This document shows, piece by piece, positions 36,942 through 46,152 of a DNA stretch of 64,000 nucleotides (its first letter is position 1; every line of letters begins with the position of its first letter). The notes beneath the pieces are model-generated. The model ran no database searches. It was not told the origin of the DNA and worked only from the letters and a program-made list of their open reading frames with translations. Made by a program: the position numbers and the translations under genes. The stretch covers positions 501,001-565,000 of the forward strand of contig NZ_CYSA01000015.1 in NCBI RefSeq assembly GCF_001458355.1. The letters are read 5' to 3'. This DNA is from Thalassovita gelatinovora. Lineage in GTDB: Bacteria > Pseudomonadota > Alphaproteobacteria > Rhodobacterales > Rhodobacteraceae.

Positions 36942-38471
36942 ATGAAATCTTGCAGGTGGCGCATTTTATGCGCTGCAAGTGCTGTTGCACTTGCCACTTC
37001 GTTTAGTCCAGCCATTGCGGGCCCTGATGACGATACTCTACGGGCAGCGATGTCTGAGGAAATTCTTAATCTTGATTACAATTACACGACCAAGCGCGAG
37101 TATATTATTCTAGCGCAACTTACGGATGCAACGCTGTTTGAGCTTGATCCCGAAACACAACAAATGAACCCATCTATTGCCACAGGGTATGACTGGGTTG
37201 ATGAAACAACGCTGGACATCACTTTGCGTGATGATGTGAAATTCCACGACGGGTCCATGCTTACAGCCGAAGATGTTGCTTATACCTATAACTGGATCGG
37301 CAGCACGCTAAGCGAAAGCAACGCGACTGGCGTTGTGGATCGCTGGCTTGAGACCGCCGAAGTGACATCGCCAACCACTGTACGATTTCATCTGAAATCC
37401 GTTTATCCTTTGGTTTTGCGCGATATGTCCAATCGGATCATGCTGCGTAAATCGGGCACTTATGACGGCAGCGGCGAAATCGATCGCGATGCAATGGCCA
37501 GCAATTTGATCAGCACTGGCCCATACAAAGTTGCAAGTTTTGAACCTGGGACCAAGTTGGTTCTGGAACGGTTTGAGGACTTCTTTGGCGATAAACCTGC
37601 AATTGGCAAAATTGTCGTGCGCAACATTCCCGATATCGGCACACAGCAGGCGGAATTGATGTCTGGTGGTCTCGATTGGATGTTCAAGGTGCCTCTTGAT
37701 CTTGCGGAAAGCCTTGGCGCAACACCAATGGCGCAACATAGTTCTGGCGCTGATTTGCGTGTCGGTTTTCTTGTATTGGATGCCGCCGGCTACACAAATC
37801 CCGATGGGCCGTTGACCAACGTTTTGGTGCGCCGCGCGATCAATCACGCATTGAATACCAAAGAGATGGCAGAATATCTGATCGGGGGGTCGGCGGAAGC
37901 TATCCATACCGCGTGTCATCCTGCACAATTCGGCTGTGATCAAAGTGCTGCGGCCTATGAGTATGACCCTGCAAAGGCGAAAGAACTGCTTGCTGAAGCT
38001 GGATACCCTGATGGGTTTCCATTGGAAATCTGGGCGTACCGTGACAAAGCCGCATCTGAAGCGATTGCAGCCGATCTGACGGCCGTCGGGATTGAGGTTG
38101 ATCTGCGTTATGTGAAACTCGGCAGTCTCAATCAGGCGCGTGCTGCGCGTGAGATACCAGCATACTTTGGCACTTGGGGCTCTGGCGGCACGTCGGATAC
38201 TGCAGCCATCGCTCGCATTCACTTTTCAGATGAGTCAGACCGAAACATGTCTGGCGACGATGCATTGGCCGAGTTGGTTTTGTCTGCTGAACAGACGGCT
38301 GATCAAGAAAAGCGCAAGGAAATTTATTCCGAAGCTATTGGTAAAATCGCCAACGAAGCCTATTGGGCACCGCTCTTTTCGTATTCTGCCAACTATCTGT
38401 TGTCACCTGAATTGGAATTCCCGCTCGACCCTGATGGGTTGCCGCGCCTGCAAAATTCCAGCTGGAAATAA
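36942..38471 (+). CDS. ABC transporter periplasmic substrate-binding protein (peptide/SBP_bac_5 type)
   Basis: A 509-residue exported solute-binding protein. The signal peptide is 1-26 (cleavage after AIA), and GGGAGG lies before the ATG. Family motifs are DDTLRAAMSEEILNLDYN, LRDDVKFHDGSMLTAEDVAYTYN (given in outline, about 95-117) and STGPYKV near 190. It delivers an oligopeptide-like or other amphiphilic solute to the following permeases. Codon use is visibly AT-richer than in the leu genes. First gene of a five-gene overlapping operon that ends in a lyase. Confidence 0.93.
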   Translation: MKSCRWRILCAASAVALATSFSPAIAGPDDDTLRAAMSEEILNLDYNYTTKREYIILAQLTDATLFELDPETQQMNPSIATGYDWVDETTLDITLRDDVKFHDGSMLTAEDVAYTYNWIGSTLSESNATGVVDRWLETAEVTSPTTVRFHLKSVYPLVLRDMSNRIMLRKSGTYDGSGEIDRDAMASNLISTGPYKVASFEPGTKLVLERFEDFFGDKPAIGKIVVRNIPDIGTQQAELMSGGLDWMFKVPLDLAESLGATPMAQHSSGADLRVGFLVLDAAGYTNPDGPLTNVLVRRAINHALNTKEMAEYLIGGSAEAIHTACHPAQFGCDQSAAAYEYDPAKAKELLAEAGYPDGFPLEIWAYRDKAASEAIAADLTAVGIEVDLRYVKLGSLNQARAAREIPAYFGTWGSGGTSDTAAIARIHFSDESDRNMSGDDALAELVLSAEQTADQEKRKEIYSEAIGKIANEAYWAPLFSYSANYLLSPELEFPLDPDGLPRLQNSSWK

Positions 38472-38524
38472 TGTGACTTCTGCGAGGGCCGCAATTGGCC
38501 CTCGCACCGATAAGGATACTTTAC

Positions 38525-39442
38525 ATGTTGCGATATATCGCGCTGCGTGCCCTGCTTGCATTGCTGGTCGCCTTCACAGTCTCTTTGGCTGCATTCCTAT
38601 TGCTCAACGTCGCGGCCGACCCGGCACAAGCCATCGCGGGTGAGGACGCAACTCAAGATGTTATCGACGCCATCCGCGCCCGCTACGGATTGGATCGCCC
38701 CCTTGCTGTGCGGTACTTCGACTGGCTTGGCGGTGTGTTGCACGGTGATTTCGGCGAAAGCTATTACTGGCATCAACCCGTGGCCTCGCTTGTTTGGGAC
38801 CGTGCCGACGAGACAATTACATTGGCACTTTCTGCGCTGACCGTCACAATTCTAATCGCCCTTCCACTTGGTGCCCTGGCTGCGTTGAACCCGAATAGCT
38901 GGATCGATCGTTTTGCTCTTGGTGTTGCTGTGTCTGCACAAGCTGTGCCTAACTTCTGGCTTGGTCTTATTATGATCATCGTTTTCGGTGTTACCTTTCC
39001 GATTTTCCCTGTGTCTGGTGATGACACGTGGCGGCATTTCGTATTGCCAGCCTTCGTGCTCGGCGCGTCCTCTGTACCGGCTGTCATGCGACTGACCCGT
39101 ACAGGATTGATCGAAGTTATGAGTGCAGACTATGTGCGCACCGCACGATCAAAAGGCTTTCGCGGGGGTGCATTGCTACGCCGACACGCCATGCGCAACG
39201 CATTGTTGCCCGTTATTTCGGTGCTGGCTGTGCAGTTGGGCCAAAAGTTCGGCGGCTCAGTTATTACGGAATCAATCTTTGCCATCAACGGTCTTGGACG
39301 CTTGGCGCTCGAGTCGATCCTTGGCGCTGATATCCCAACTGTGCAAATGCTGATCTTTGTCTTCGCCATCGTTTTTGTCACCATGAACCTGATCGCTGAC
39401 ATTCTGAATGCGGCGCTAGACCCAAGGATCCGCATCGGATGA
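38525..39442 (+). CDS. ABC transporter permease (DppB/OppB type)
   Basis: A 305-residue membrane protein of about six helices. The start is the ATG at 38525 with AAGGA 8 bases upstream. The N-terminal LDRPLAVRYFDWLGGVLHGDFG is typical of DppB. The EAA-type loop that contacts the ATPase is visible as MSADYVRTARSKGFRGG (about 200-216). It forms the heteromeric channel with the next gene, which its stop overlaps (ATGA). Confidence 0.94.
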   Translation: MLRYIALRALLALLVAFTVSLAAFLLLNVAADPAQAIAGEDATQDVIDAIRARYGLDRPLAVRYFDWLGGVLHGDFGESYYWHQPVASLVWDRADETITLALSALTVTILIALPLGALAALNPNSWIDRFALGVAVSAQAVPNFWLGLIMIIVFGVTFPIFPVSGDDTWRHFVLPAFVLGASSVPAVMRLTRTGLIEVMSADYVRTARSKGFRGGALLRRHAMRNALLPVISVLAVQLGQKFGGSVITESIFAINGLGRLALESILGADIPTVQMLIFVFAIVFVTMNLIADILNAALDPRIRIG

Positions 39443-40374
39443 CCAATACAAACATTTCAAATGCTGTACTGAACGATGCTGATCCGCAGTGCGATGATGC
39501 CGAGCTAGGCATGCAAACCCCAGGTCAGATTTTTCGAAATCGTGTGTTGAACCACCGCGGGTTCCTAATCGGCTCTGGTATTATTGCGGCGTTGGTTCTG
39601 ATCGCAATTTTTGCTCCGCTCATCGCGCCTCATGATCCGTATGTGCAATCCCTCTCTTCACGCATGTTGCCACCTGTATGGTCGGAGGGTGGAAGCTGGG
39701 ACCATATCTTAGGGTCTGATCAAAACGGTCGCGATTACTTAAGTCGGTTGATCTATGGCACACGTGTATCGATCACAATCGGCCTCGGGGCAGCGACAGT
39801 GGGGCTGTTTATCGGCGTGACCCTTGGCGTAATTGCTGGTTATTTCGGAGGCTGGGTGGATCATGCGATTTCATTCTTGCTAACGGCGCAACTTGCATTG
39901 CCAGGCCTCCTTTTGGCCATGGCGCTGGTGTTCATTATCGGGCCATCAATCTGGGTGGTGATTGGCATCGTTGGTGTATTGCACTGGACCTACTATTTGG
40001 TGGTGACACGTGCAGCAACACAGCGCATTCGATCGCAAGATTTCATCGCGGCAGCGCAAGCCTCAGGCGCGACATCACGTCAAATCATTTGGCATGAAAT
40101 TCTGCCAAACTTGCTGAGCTCAATTATCGTGATTTTCACATTCGAACTGGGCATTGCGATCCTTGCAGAAAGCTCACTTTCCTTCTTGGGTGTCGGTATT
40201 CAGCCGCCCACACCGTCGTGGGGCCTGATGATTGCCGAAGGAAAACAAGCCATGTTCTACCGTCCTTGGTTGGTTGTGCTTCCCGGTATCTGTCTCTTTT
40301 TCCTCGTGATCGGCGCCAACCTTATGGGCGATGGATTGCGCGATATTACATCACCGGAGGGCCGTAACGGATGA
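39439..40374 (+). CDS. ABC transporter permease (DppC/OppC type)
   Basis: A 311-residue membrane protein with the OppC N-terminal domain (about 25-80, ending FAPLIAPHDPYVQ), the family segment HILGSDQNGRDYLSRLIYGTR near 95, and the EAA loop RIRSQDFIAAAQASGAT (about 197-213). It pairs with the upstream DppB-type permease. Both ends overlap neighbours by four bases. Confidence 0.94.
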   Translation: MTNTNISNAVLNDADPQCDDAELGMQTPGQIFRNRVLNHRGFLIGSGIIAALVLIAIFAPLIAPHDPYVQSLSSRMLPPVWSEGGSWDHILGSDQNGRDYLSRLIYGTRVSITIGLGAATVGLFIGVTLGVIAGYFGGWVDHAISFLLTAQLALPGLLLAMALVFIIGPSIWVVIGIVGVLHWTYYLVVTRAATQRIRSQDFIAAAQASGATSRQIIWHEILPNLLSSIIVIFTFELGIAILAESSLSFLGVGIQPPTPSWGLMIAEGKQAMFYRPWLVVLPGICLFFLVIGANLMGDGLRDITSPEGRNG

Positions 40375-42188
40375 GTATTATTCTAGATATTCAAAGCCTT
40401 AATATCTCTCTGAGCCTTCCTACGGGCACACTTCATGCGGTGCGCGATGTGTCATTTACCATCGCGCGCGGCGAAAGTCTGGGCATTGTCGGTGAAAGCG
40501 GATCGGGTAAATCGCTAACTGCCCTTGCTATTATGCGTCTACTGCCACGCGGGGCAAATGTAACGGCAACGCAGTTGATGTTTGATGATCACGACTTGCC
40601 GATCTTGTCTGATGAAGCCTTTGCCAAGACCATTCCCGGCGTACGGATCGGCATGATTTTCCAAGAACCGATGACGTCGCTCAATCCAGTCTACACCATA
40701 GGGCGACAGATGACCGAAGCGGCTGTGGCAAAAGGCATGCTATCTGCTGCCGCCGCACGTAAAAAGGCCATCGACTTGCTGGATCGTGTTGGAATTCCCG
40801 ATCCCGAAGCGCGGCTTGATCAATTTCCGCATCAAATGTCGGGGGGACAGCGTCAGCGTGTTATGATCGCCATGACACTCATGCTGGACCCTGATCTGTT
40901 GATCGCGGACGAACCCACCACAGCACTTGATGTTACGGTCCAAGCGCAAATTTTGGATTTGCTGGACGACTTGCGCCGTGAACGCCAGATGGGGATGATT
41001 TTAATCTCGCATGATCTGGCGGTGGTGGCTGAGCGCAGTGATAAGGTTGCTGTGATGTATGGCGGCGAAGTGATTGAACAAGGCTCCTCGAACGAAGTAC
41101 TGCGCGCGCCTGCACATCCCTACACACAGTCTTTATTGCAGGCGATTCCGCATCTCGGCGGTTCGCCCGGACGGTTGGGATCGATCCCTGGCACAGTGCC
41201 ATCGCTTATGCGCCCGCCCACCGGGTGCATCTTTGCGCCGCGTTGCAGTCATAGCCGCCCCGAGTGTTTCACAGCACGCCCACCAAAGCGTGCCCACGGT
41301 GGCGATCACTTGGCGACCTGTGTGCTGGAACAACCGCCAACCTTGCACAACCATGTCGAAGCTTTGCTTGGGTCTGGTGCGAAAGACGGCGCTGAAGATG
41401 TGCTGGTGGCGCAGAATGTCACACAGGTTTTTTACTCCCGCAAAGGGCTTTTTGGCCCCAAACGCGAGATACGTGCCTTGGACAACGTGTCCTTGTCGTT
41501 GAAACGCGGGGAAACATTGGCGGTGATCGGCGAAAGCGGATCGGGTAAATCCACGCTTGCACGCATTCTATTGGGGCTTTCTGTTCCAACGAAAGGCACT
41601 GTCAGCATGTTAGGCAAGGAAATTTCGACCCTCTCAGGGACAGAGCGCGCGTCTTTTGTGCAACCTGTGTTTCAAGACCCTTATTCATCGTTGAACCCGC
41701 GTAGGCGCTTGTCCGAAATTATTGCGCGTCCATTAGAATTGCGTGGTGAAGGTGATCATGCCTCGCGAACTAAAGCGATTGAAGCATCAATGGAACTGGT
41801 GCGTTTACCCAAACGTTTGCTGCATACCTATCCGTCGCAACTCTCAGGTGGGCAGCGGCAGCGTGTTGCCATTGCCCGCGCTCTTGTGACCCGTCCAGAG
41901 GCACTCATTTGTGATGAGCCGACTTCGGCGCTCGATGTTTCGGTTCAAGCACAAATCTTGAACCTGTTGGATGATCTACGCGCAGAAATGGGCCTGACCT
42001 GTTTGCTGATCACCCATGACATGGCCGTCGTTCATCAAGTCGCGGATCGCGTGGTGGTTATGTACCAAGGTCGCATCGTCGAAGAGGGGCCTGCCCGCGA
42101 AGTGCTGGCGAATCCCCAAGACGACTACACCAAACGCTTGCTTGCTGCGGCTCCTCGCTTCGAACCTGAACTGGAAGATGCCGAATGA
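40371..42188 (+). CDS. ABC transporter ATP-binding protein, fused DppD-DppF type
   Basis: A 605-residue protein of two ABC domains. The first has Walker A GESGSGKS (about 41-49), signature MSGGQRQRV and Walker B LLIADEPTTALD, followed by an oligopeptide-transporter C-terminal region with Cys residues (IFAPRCSHSRPECF). The second has Walker A near 387, LSGGQRQRV and ICDEPTSALD. The single polypeptide supplies both ATPases of the peptide/nickel-type transporter. It overlaps the lyase gene. Confidence 0.95.
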   Translation: MSIILDIQSLNISLSLPTGTLHAVRDVSFTIARGESLGIVGESGSGKSLTALAIMRLLPRGANVTATQLMFDDHDLPILSDEAFAKTIPGVRIGMIFQEPMTSLNPVYTIGRQMTEAAVAKGMLSAAAARKKAIDLLDRVGIPDPEARLDQFPHQMSGGQRQRVMIAMTLMLDPDLLIADEPTTALDVTVQAQILDLLDDLRRERQMGMILISHDLAVVAERSDKVAVMYGGEVIEQGSSNEVLRAPAHPYTQSLLQAIPHLGGSPGRLGSIPGTVPSLMRPPTGCIFAPRCSHSRPECFTARPPKRAHGGDHLATCVLEQPPTLHNHVEALLGSGAKDGAEDVLVAQNVTQVFYSRKGLFGPKREIRALDNVSLSLKRGETLAVIGESGSGKSTLARILLGLSVPTKGTVSMLGKEISTLSGTERASFVQPVFQDPYSSLNPRRRLSEIIARPLELRGEGDHASRTKAIEASMELVRLPKRLLHTYPSQLSGGQRQRVAIARALVTRPEALICDEPTSALDVSVQAQILNLLDDLRAEMGLTCLLITHDMAVVHQVADRVVVMYQGRIVEEGPAREVLANPQDDYTKRLLAAAPRFEPELEDAE

Positions 42189-43501
42189 CACTGACACCCA
42201 GCACTCTTTTTGCCCGCGAGACCATTTGGCAATCGTGGCTTGATATCGAGGCCACCTTGGCCGAAGTACAAGCGGACATGGGGATGATCCCCGATTGGGC
42301 TGCTCAGGATATTCGTAACGCGGCATCTTTGGATGTTTTGGGTGCGGATGCTCTGCGGGCTGATATTGCGATCACGCATGCACCAGTTTTGTCGATGTCG
42401 CGATTGTTGGCGCAAGAGGCAGGGGACGCTGGGGCGTATGTGCATTGGGGGGCAACCACCCAAAACGTCATGCAAACGGCGCGCATCTTGTTGGTCCGTG
42501 AAGCAGATGCTGCAATTCGTGCGGCTTTGGATTTGGCGTTGTCTCGCCTTGCGGATATGGCCGAAACCTATGCGCACACCTTGATGACGGGGCGGACCAA
42601 TCGTCAGCATGCATTGCCCATCACCTTTGGTTTTAAAGTGGCGGGCTGGATCGAAGAGTTGTCTCGTTCGCTTGATCGGCTAGAAGGTGGCGCGCGCCGT
42701 TTGTTTGTGCTGCCCTTTGGCGGCGCTGTCGGCGCGATGCATGCTTATGGCGGCCAAGGCAAAGACTTAAACGACCGTTTGGCTACCCGTTTGGGCCTGT
42801 CTCCGATGATCGTTGCTGGGCGTGCGGTGAACGATATCTTTGCCGATTATGCGGTGCAACTTTCGCTTTTAGCGATGAGCATTGAACGGATCGCAGGCGA
42901 GATCTATTTGCTGATGACCGAAGAAATCGGTGAAGTGTCTGAACGGCTCGACACGGGCACGATGGGGTCGTCGACCATGCCACATAAAATCAACCCGAAA
43001 TACGTTGTCGGCGTTCTGTCCTCTGCCATGGAGCTACGTTGTCTTGCTGGGACCGCATTGGAAACTGGGCGCTCTAGTCACGAAGGCGACGCAGTACCCA
43101 ATCAACTTGTCAGCAATTTGTTGGATCGCGCCGTACCTCTTGCTTGGACGCTCTCCGAAAGCTTTGCAGCACTGCTTGGGCGGACACAGGTGGATGCCTC
43201 GCGCATGGCGGCAAATGCACACTTGTCCGGCGGTGCAATTACGACCGAGAAACTGATGATGATGCTTGCGCCCAATACAGGGCGGGCGGAGGCCCATGAT
43301 CTGATCCACCATGCGTTAGAGCATCACGCGGGTCCTGAGGTTACTGTCGCTGACGCCATGCTTGCCGATAAAGCTATCACAGCCCATCTGAGTGAAGGCC
43401 AAATTCTAACCGCGCTAGACCCTGCAGGTTATATTGGGGACAGCGCTCGCATTGCATGTGAAGCCGCAGCTTTGGCGAGAGGCCTCATCAAGGCGGATTA
43501 G
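42185..43501 (+). CDS. Fumarase/aspartase superfamily lyase (adenylosuccinate-lyase or carboxymuconate-cycloisomerase-like)
   Basis: A 438-residue member of the class II fumarase/aspartase/ASL superfamily. The flexible-loop signature GSSTMPHKINPKYV is present, as are HWGATTQNVMQTA, where the usual Asp after Gln is Asn, and GRTNRQHALPITFG. It shares PcaB-like features, but it is the fifth gene of an ABC transporter operon (4-base overlap), not of a protocatechuate cluster. Members eliminate fumarate from N-substituted aspartates or cycloisomerise muconates. I infer that it acts on the imported compound, perhaps an N-succinyl or EDDS-like substrate. It does not substitute for purB by context. 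Confidence 0.82.
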   Translation: MTLTPSTLFARETIWQSWLDIEATLAEVQADMGMIPDWAAQDIRNAASLDVLGADALRADIAITHAPVLSMSRLLAQEAGDAGAYVHWGATTQNVMQTARILLVREADAAIRAALDLALSRLADMAETYAHTLMTGRTNRQHALPITFGFKVAGWIEELSRSLDRLEGGARRLFVLPFGGAVGAMHAYGGQGKDLNDRLATRLGLSPMIVAGRAVNDIFADYAVQLSLLAMSIERIAGEIYLLMTEEIGEVSERLDTGTMGSSTMPHKINPKYVVGVLSSAMELRCLAGTALETGRSSHEGDAVPNQLVSNLLDRAVPLAWTLSESFAALLGRTQVDASRMAANAHLSGGAITTEKLMMMLAPNTGRAEAHDLIHHALEHHAGPEVTVADAMLADKAITAHLSEGQILTALDPAGYIGDSARIACEAAALARGLIKAD

Positions 43502-44427
43502 ATCAAATATATCAGATCGCGTACGGTGTGTTCCGCGTCGCGGCGTGCTTCGATATGCGCACACATGCCATCCAAAATGACCTCGGACAATTCTGCCCGT
43601 GGCCCTTTGGCGTGAACGCTTGCGTAAGTCAGCCATTCATCCGTGCCAATTGGGCGCATCGCGAGGCCATTCATCGCGGCTGGAGACATCATCACGGGAT
43701 CAATCAAGGTCAGGCCAAGGCCTTGGCGCACCATCTCTACCGTCACCAATGTTGACCCTGTTTCAAAGGCGATCTCAGGTCTTAGGCCAGCTTTCCCCAT
43801 CACTTCGTCAAGTCGCGAGCGCCAGCGTTGTCCTGTCGCAAGTGTCACCATTGGCACGCCGTCCAACATACGGGGATTGATTTCAGCCTCGTTTGCCAAT
43901 GGGTGATCGATTGGCATAAGCAAGCATAGCCGTGACCGTAAAAGCGGCATGACATCAAGCGGAATGATTTCGTTTTCAAGCGGCAGGGAAATCAGTCCGA
44001 TATTGTAACCACGCACCGCCACCTTGCTTTCGATCTCAAATCGGCTCTCAACGTGAACCGTACAATGAAGATCGACACCTTGGTTGCGCAATTTCGCGAT
44101 GGTGGGCACGAGCAGCCCATTGGCCAGCGGTGCTGCAGTTACAACAGACACCCATGTGCGGGTCCGGGTGCGAATATCGCGGGCAATTTCTGGAATTTCA
44201 TCGATGCCATCGAGAGTATTTGAGATTTGCTGATAAAACTGAACGCCCTCGTCGGACAACTCCAGATTTCGTTTGTCACGAGAAAACAGAGTAAGTGAAA
44301 TCTGCGCTTCCAACTGGGTTATCAACCGGCTGGCGGCTGAGGGTGATAAATTTAACCGATTAGCCGCCTGAGAGAGGGAACCTGTCGCAACAATGGAACG
44401 AAACAGACGTAGACTTTTGATGTTCAA
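43498..44427 (-). CDS. LysR-family transcriptional regulator
   Basis: A 309-residue LTTR with the HTH about 1-60 (TGSLSQAANRLNLSPSAASRL). The start is TTG preceded by AAGGGG. The last four bases overlap those of the convergent lyase gene. It is the likely regulator of the transporter-lyase operon. An 8-bp inverted repeat lies just upstream (44455-44478), a candidate self-regulatory site. Confidence 0.9.
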   Translation of the reverse strand: MNIKSLRLFRSIVATGSLSQAANRLNLSPSAASRLITQLEAQISLTLFSRDKRNLELSDEGVQFYQQISNTLDGIDEIPEIARDIRTRTRTWVSVVTAAPLANGLLVPTIAKLRNQGVDLHCTVHVESRFEIESKVAVRGYNIGLISLPLENEIIPLDVMPLLRSRLCLLMPIDHPLANEAEINPRMLDGVPMVTLATGQRWRSRLDEVMGKAGLRPEIAFETGSTLVTVEMVRQGLGLTLIDPVMMSPAAMNGLAMRPIGTDEWLTYASVHAKGPRAELSEVILDGMCAHIEARRDAEHTVRDLIYLI

Positions 44428-44454
44428 AGTGGCCCCCTTTCTTGTGTTTTGTGC

Positions 44455-44478
44455 AACTAACTAAGCAATCAGTTAGTT
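44455..44478. promoter_or_regulatory. Perfect 8-bp inverted repeat upstream of the LysR gene
   Basis: AACTAACT, an 8-base spacer, then AGTTAGTT, ending about 28 bp before the LysR start codon. The size and position suit an operator for that regulator, but no T-N11-A core is obvious. Confidence 0.5.
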
Positions 44479-44866
44479 TTGATCAAGTCAGGTGTTGTCT
44501 CGGCTAATATCCATCGCCTGCTTTTGTTGCTGATCGCGCATGTCTATTATCGCTTAATCCATACTTCGCTCAGTCCTGTGACTGAGTATCCAGTTCGAGA
44601 TTCCACAACCAACTTTAGCGAACAAGCCGCGCCCGAAAAGACAGCGGCGTTTTTTGGGGTGGATTTGTCAACTTTGGGTAAACCCTGAAGACCATAATCG
44701 GTGCTATTTTACCCCATTTCAGCGTAGGGAGTTTTCCGACTATCTTAGTCATGTAAACCAGCGGCAACCTTTTGCAAATTCAACCGCTCCACTTTGACCG
44801 GGATTCGGCGAGGCGCGGCGGTCGCGCCATTCCTCGCCGCCGGCCTGATTCACGATCCTCTTATGC
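44479..44866. other. Intergenic region without a supported gene
   Basis: About 390 bp with only weak frames. A 69-residue frame (44479-44688) has no ribosome site and no recognisable motif. The right part is GC-rich (CGGCGAGGCGCGGCGG) and unlike the left, suggesting patchwork origin. Confidence 0.5.
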
Positions 44867-44962
44867 CTACCGTGGCTCACAGATACGCCGCAGCAACTGC
44901 ACCCTGCGCAACCCGGCGGCCTGGCGAACCGCCATGCCAAACAGGCGGAAAGCTTCACCTAT
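44867..44962 (-). pseudogene. Possible IS5-type transposase relic
   Basis: A short frame immediately downstream of the alkB-like stop translates to RLFGMAVRQAAGLRRVQLL, recalling the FGMALRQTTGFVESLL segment near the N-terminus of IS5-group transposases. Only about 20 residues are similar and the frame soon ends, so this is a tentative call. Confidence 0.3.
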
Positions 44963-46103
44963 CGCCTACACCTTGAGTAAATCTTGATGGGTTGCGAGGT
45001 ATGGCATTGACCCTACTCATGTCATGTTCAACCGCCTGCAACAGAAGGGGGTTCATGACGCGAAACCAGACGGGTGGAACCAACATCATGCAGAACAAGC
45101 CGGGAATGCCCGCTGGCAATTCGGGTGTGTTCTCAAGATGCGCAAGGTTCTGAAACGGACGTTGCGCATTGGCATGGTGATCGGCGTGACGTTGCAGATT
45201 GAAGAACAACAGATTTGAAAAAAGAAAACTTGAGCTCCAGGAATGCTCTGGCTTACAGGGCTCTCGCTTGCCATCAACCACGCGTCGCAACAGCCCATAA
45301 TGCGCGGTGTAGTTTGCCATCGATATGGAAAACCACGCAACAAAGCAGTGCAGCGCGTAAAACCCAAGAACGCTGACACCAAATAGCGAAACCAAGATCA
45401 AGACAATGATCAGCGTAGCCCCCCAGCTTTTAAGCAACCTGTTCTGAACGCACAACCAGTTGTGACCACGGCGCTTTAGGCGCGAATTCTCGGTTTTGAT
45501 CGCTCCGATCAGGACGCCCGGAATTTCGCGCAGTGCAAAGCGATAGATGCTTTCATTGTAACGAGAACTGGCCGGGTCTTGGGGGGTCGCGACGTTCTTG
45601 TGGTGCCCGATATTGTGTTCAATTCTGAAATGGCCGTAGGCAATCAGCGCAAGCGCAAATTCGGCCATAAGCTGATCGCGCTTGGCCAATGCGTGCCCTA
45701 ACTCATGCGCGACAAGCACGATCAGCGAATGAACAAACCCAATGCCAATCGTAAAGGTCACCCATTGAACCGGTGTGAATTGGCCACTTGTCGCGATTGC
45801 ACAGGCCGCCAACAGCCCCAGCGCGTAAGATGGCACGATCAGATGCAACAAACGCCGATAGAAAGGGTCATTTTCCAGATCCAGCAAGACCTCGATCGAT
45901 ATGTTTCTTGTGTCCCTTCCGATGAAATGGTCAACCACCGGCGAGACCCCGAACAATAACACCAACGGCGTCACGGCCACCGCCCAGACCGGCGCCCCCA
46001 TCCATTGCAGCCCATACAGGAACGGGGCCAGTCCCGGTGCCATGAACCCCAACACCCAAAGAGCGCGACGCGGGTCAAAAGGGAAGGTTGAGAAGGTATT
46101 CAA
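44955..46103 (-). CDS. AlkB-type alkane 1-monooxygenase / integral-membrane fatty-acid-hydroxylase-like
   Basis: A 382-residue integral membrane non-haem diiron enzyme. The three histidine boxes are present: HELGH at 133-137, HNIGHH at 163-168 with the AlkB-type context EHNIGHHKNVATPQDPAS, and RHADHH at 305-310. The AlkB HYG motif appears at 264-270 as NYTAHYG, with Ala where Glu is usual. Six or so helices flank them. It hydroxylates terminal carbons of alkanes or related chains and needs rubredoxin or ferredoxin for electrons, neither of which is intact here. The start is TTG with GGAG 7 bases upstream. Third gene of a minus-strand operon. Confidence 0.88.
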   Translation of the reverse strand: MNTFSTFPFDPRRALWVLGFMAPGLAPFLYGLQWMGAPVWAVAVTPLVLLFGVSPVVDHFIGRDTRNISIEVLLDLENDPFYRRLLHLIVPSYALGLLAACAIATSGQFTPVQWVTFTIGIGFVHSLIVLVAHELGHALAKRDQLMAEFALALIAYGHFRIEHNIGHHKNVATPQDPASSRYNESIYRFALREIPGVLIGAIKTENSRLKRRGHNWLCVQNRLLKSWGATLIIVLILVSLFGVSVLGFYALHCFVAWFSISMANYTAHYGLLRRVVDGKREPCKPEHSWSSSFLFSNLLFFNLQRHADHHANAQRPFQNLAHLENTPELPAGIPGLFCMMLVPPVWFRVMNPLLLQAVEHDMSRVNAIPRNPSRFTQGVGDR

Positions 46104-46152
46104 TGCACAACTCCGGGCATGGTGAATGAAGTGAGATCGGACGACGACTGAG

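Noticed and set aside
42185-43501. Assignment of the lyase as purB
   Set aside because: It is embedded in a transporter operon and differs in the TSQD motif; purB normally stands elsewhere and the sequence has PcaB-like features.
44479-44688. 69-codon plus-strand frame downstream of the LysR gene
   Set aside because: No ribosome site and no similarity that I can see; it probably arises by chance in a low-GC spacer.
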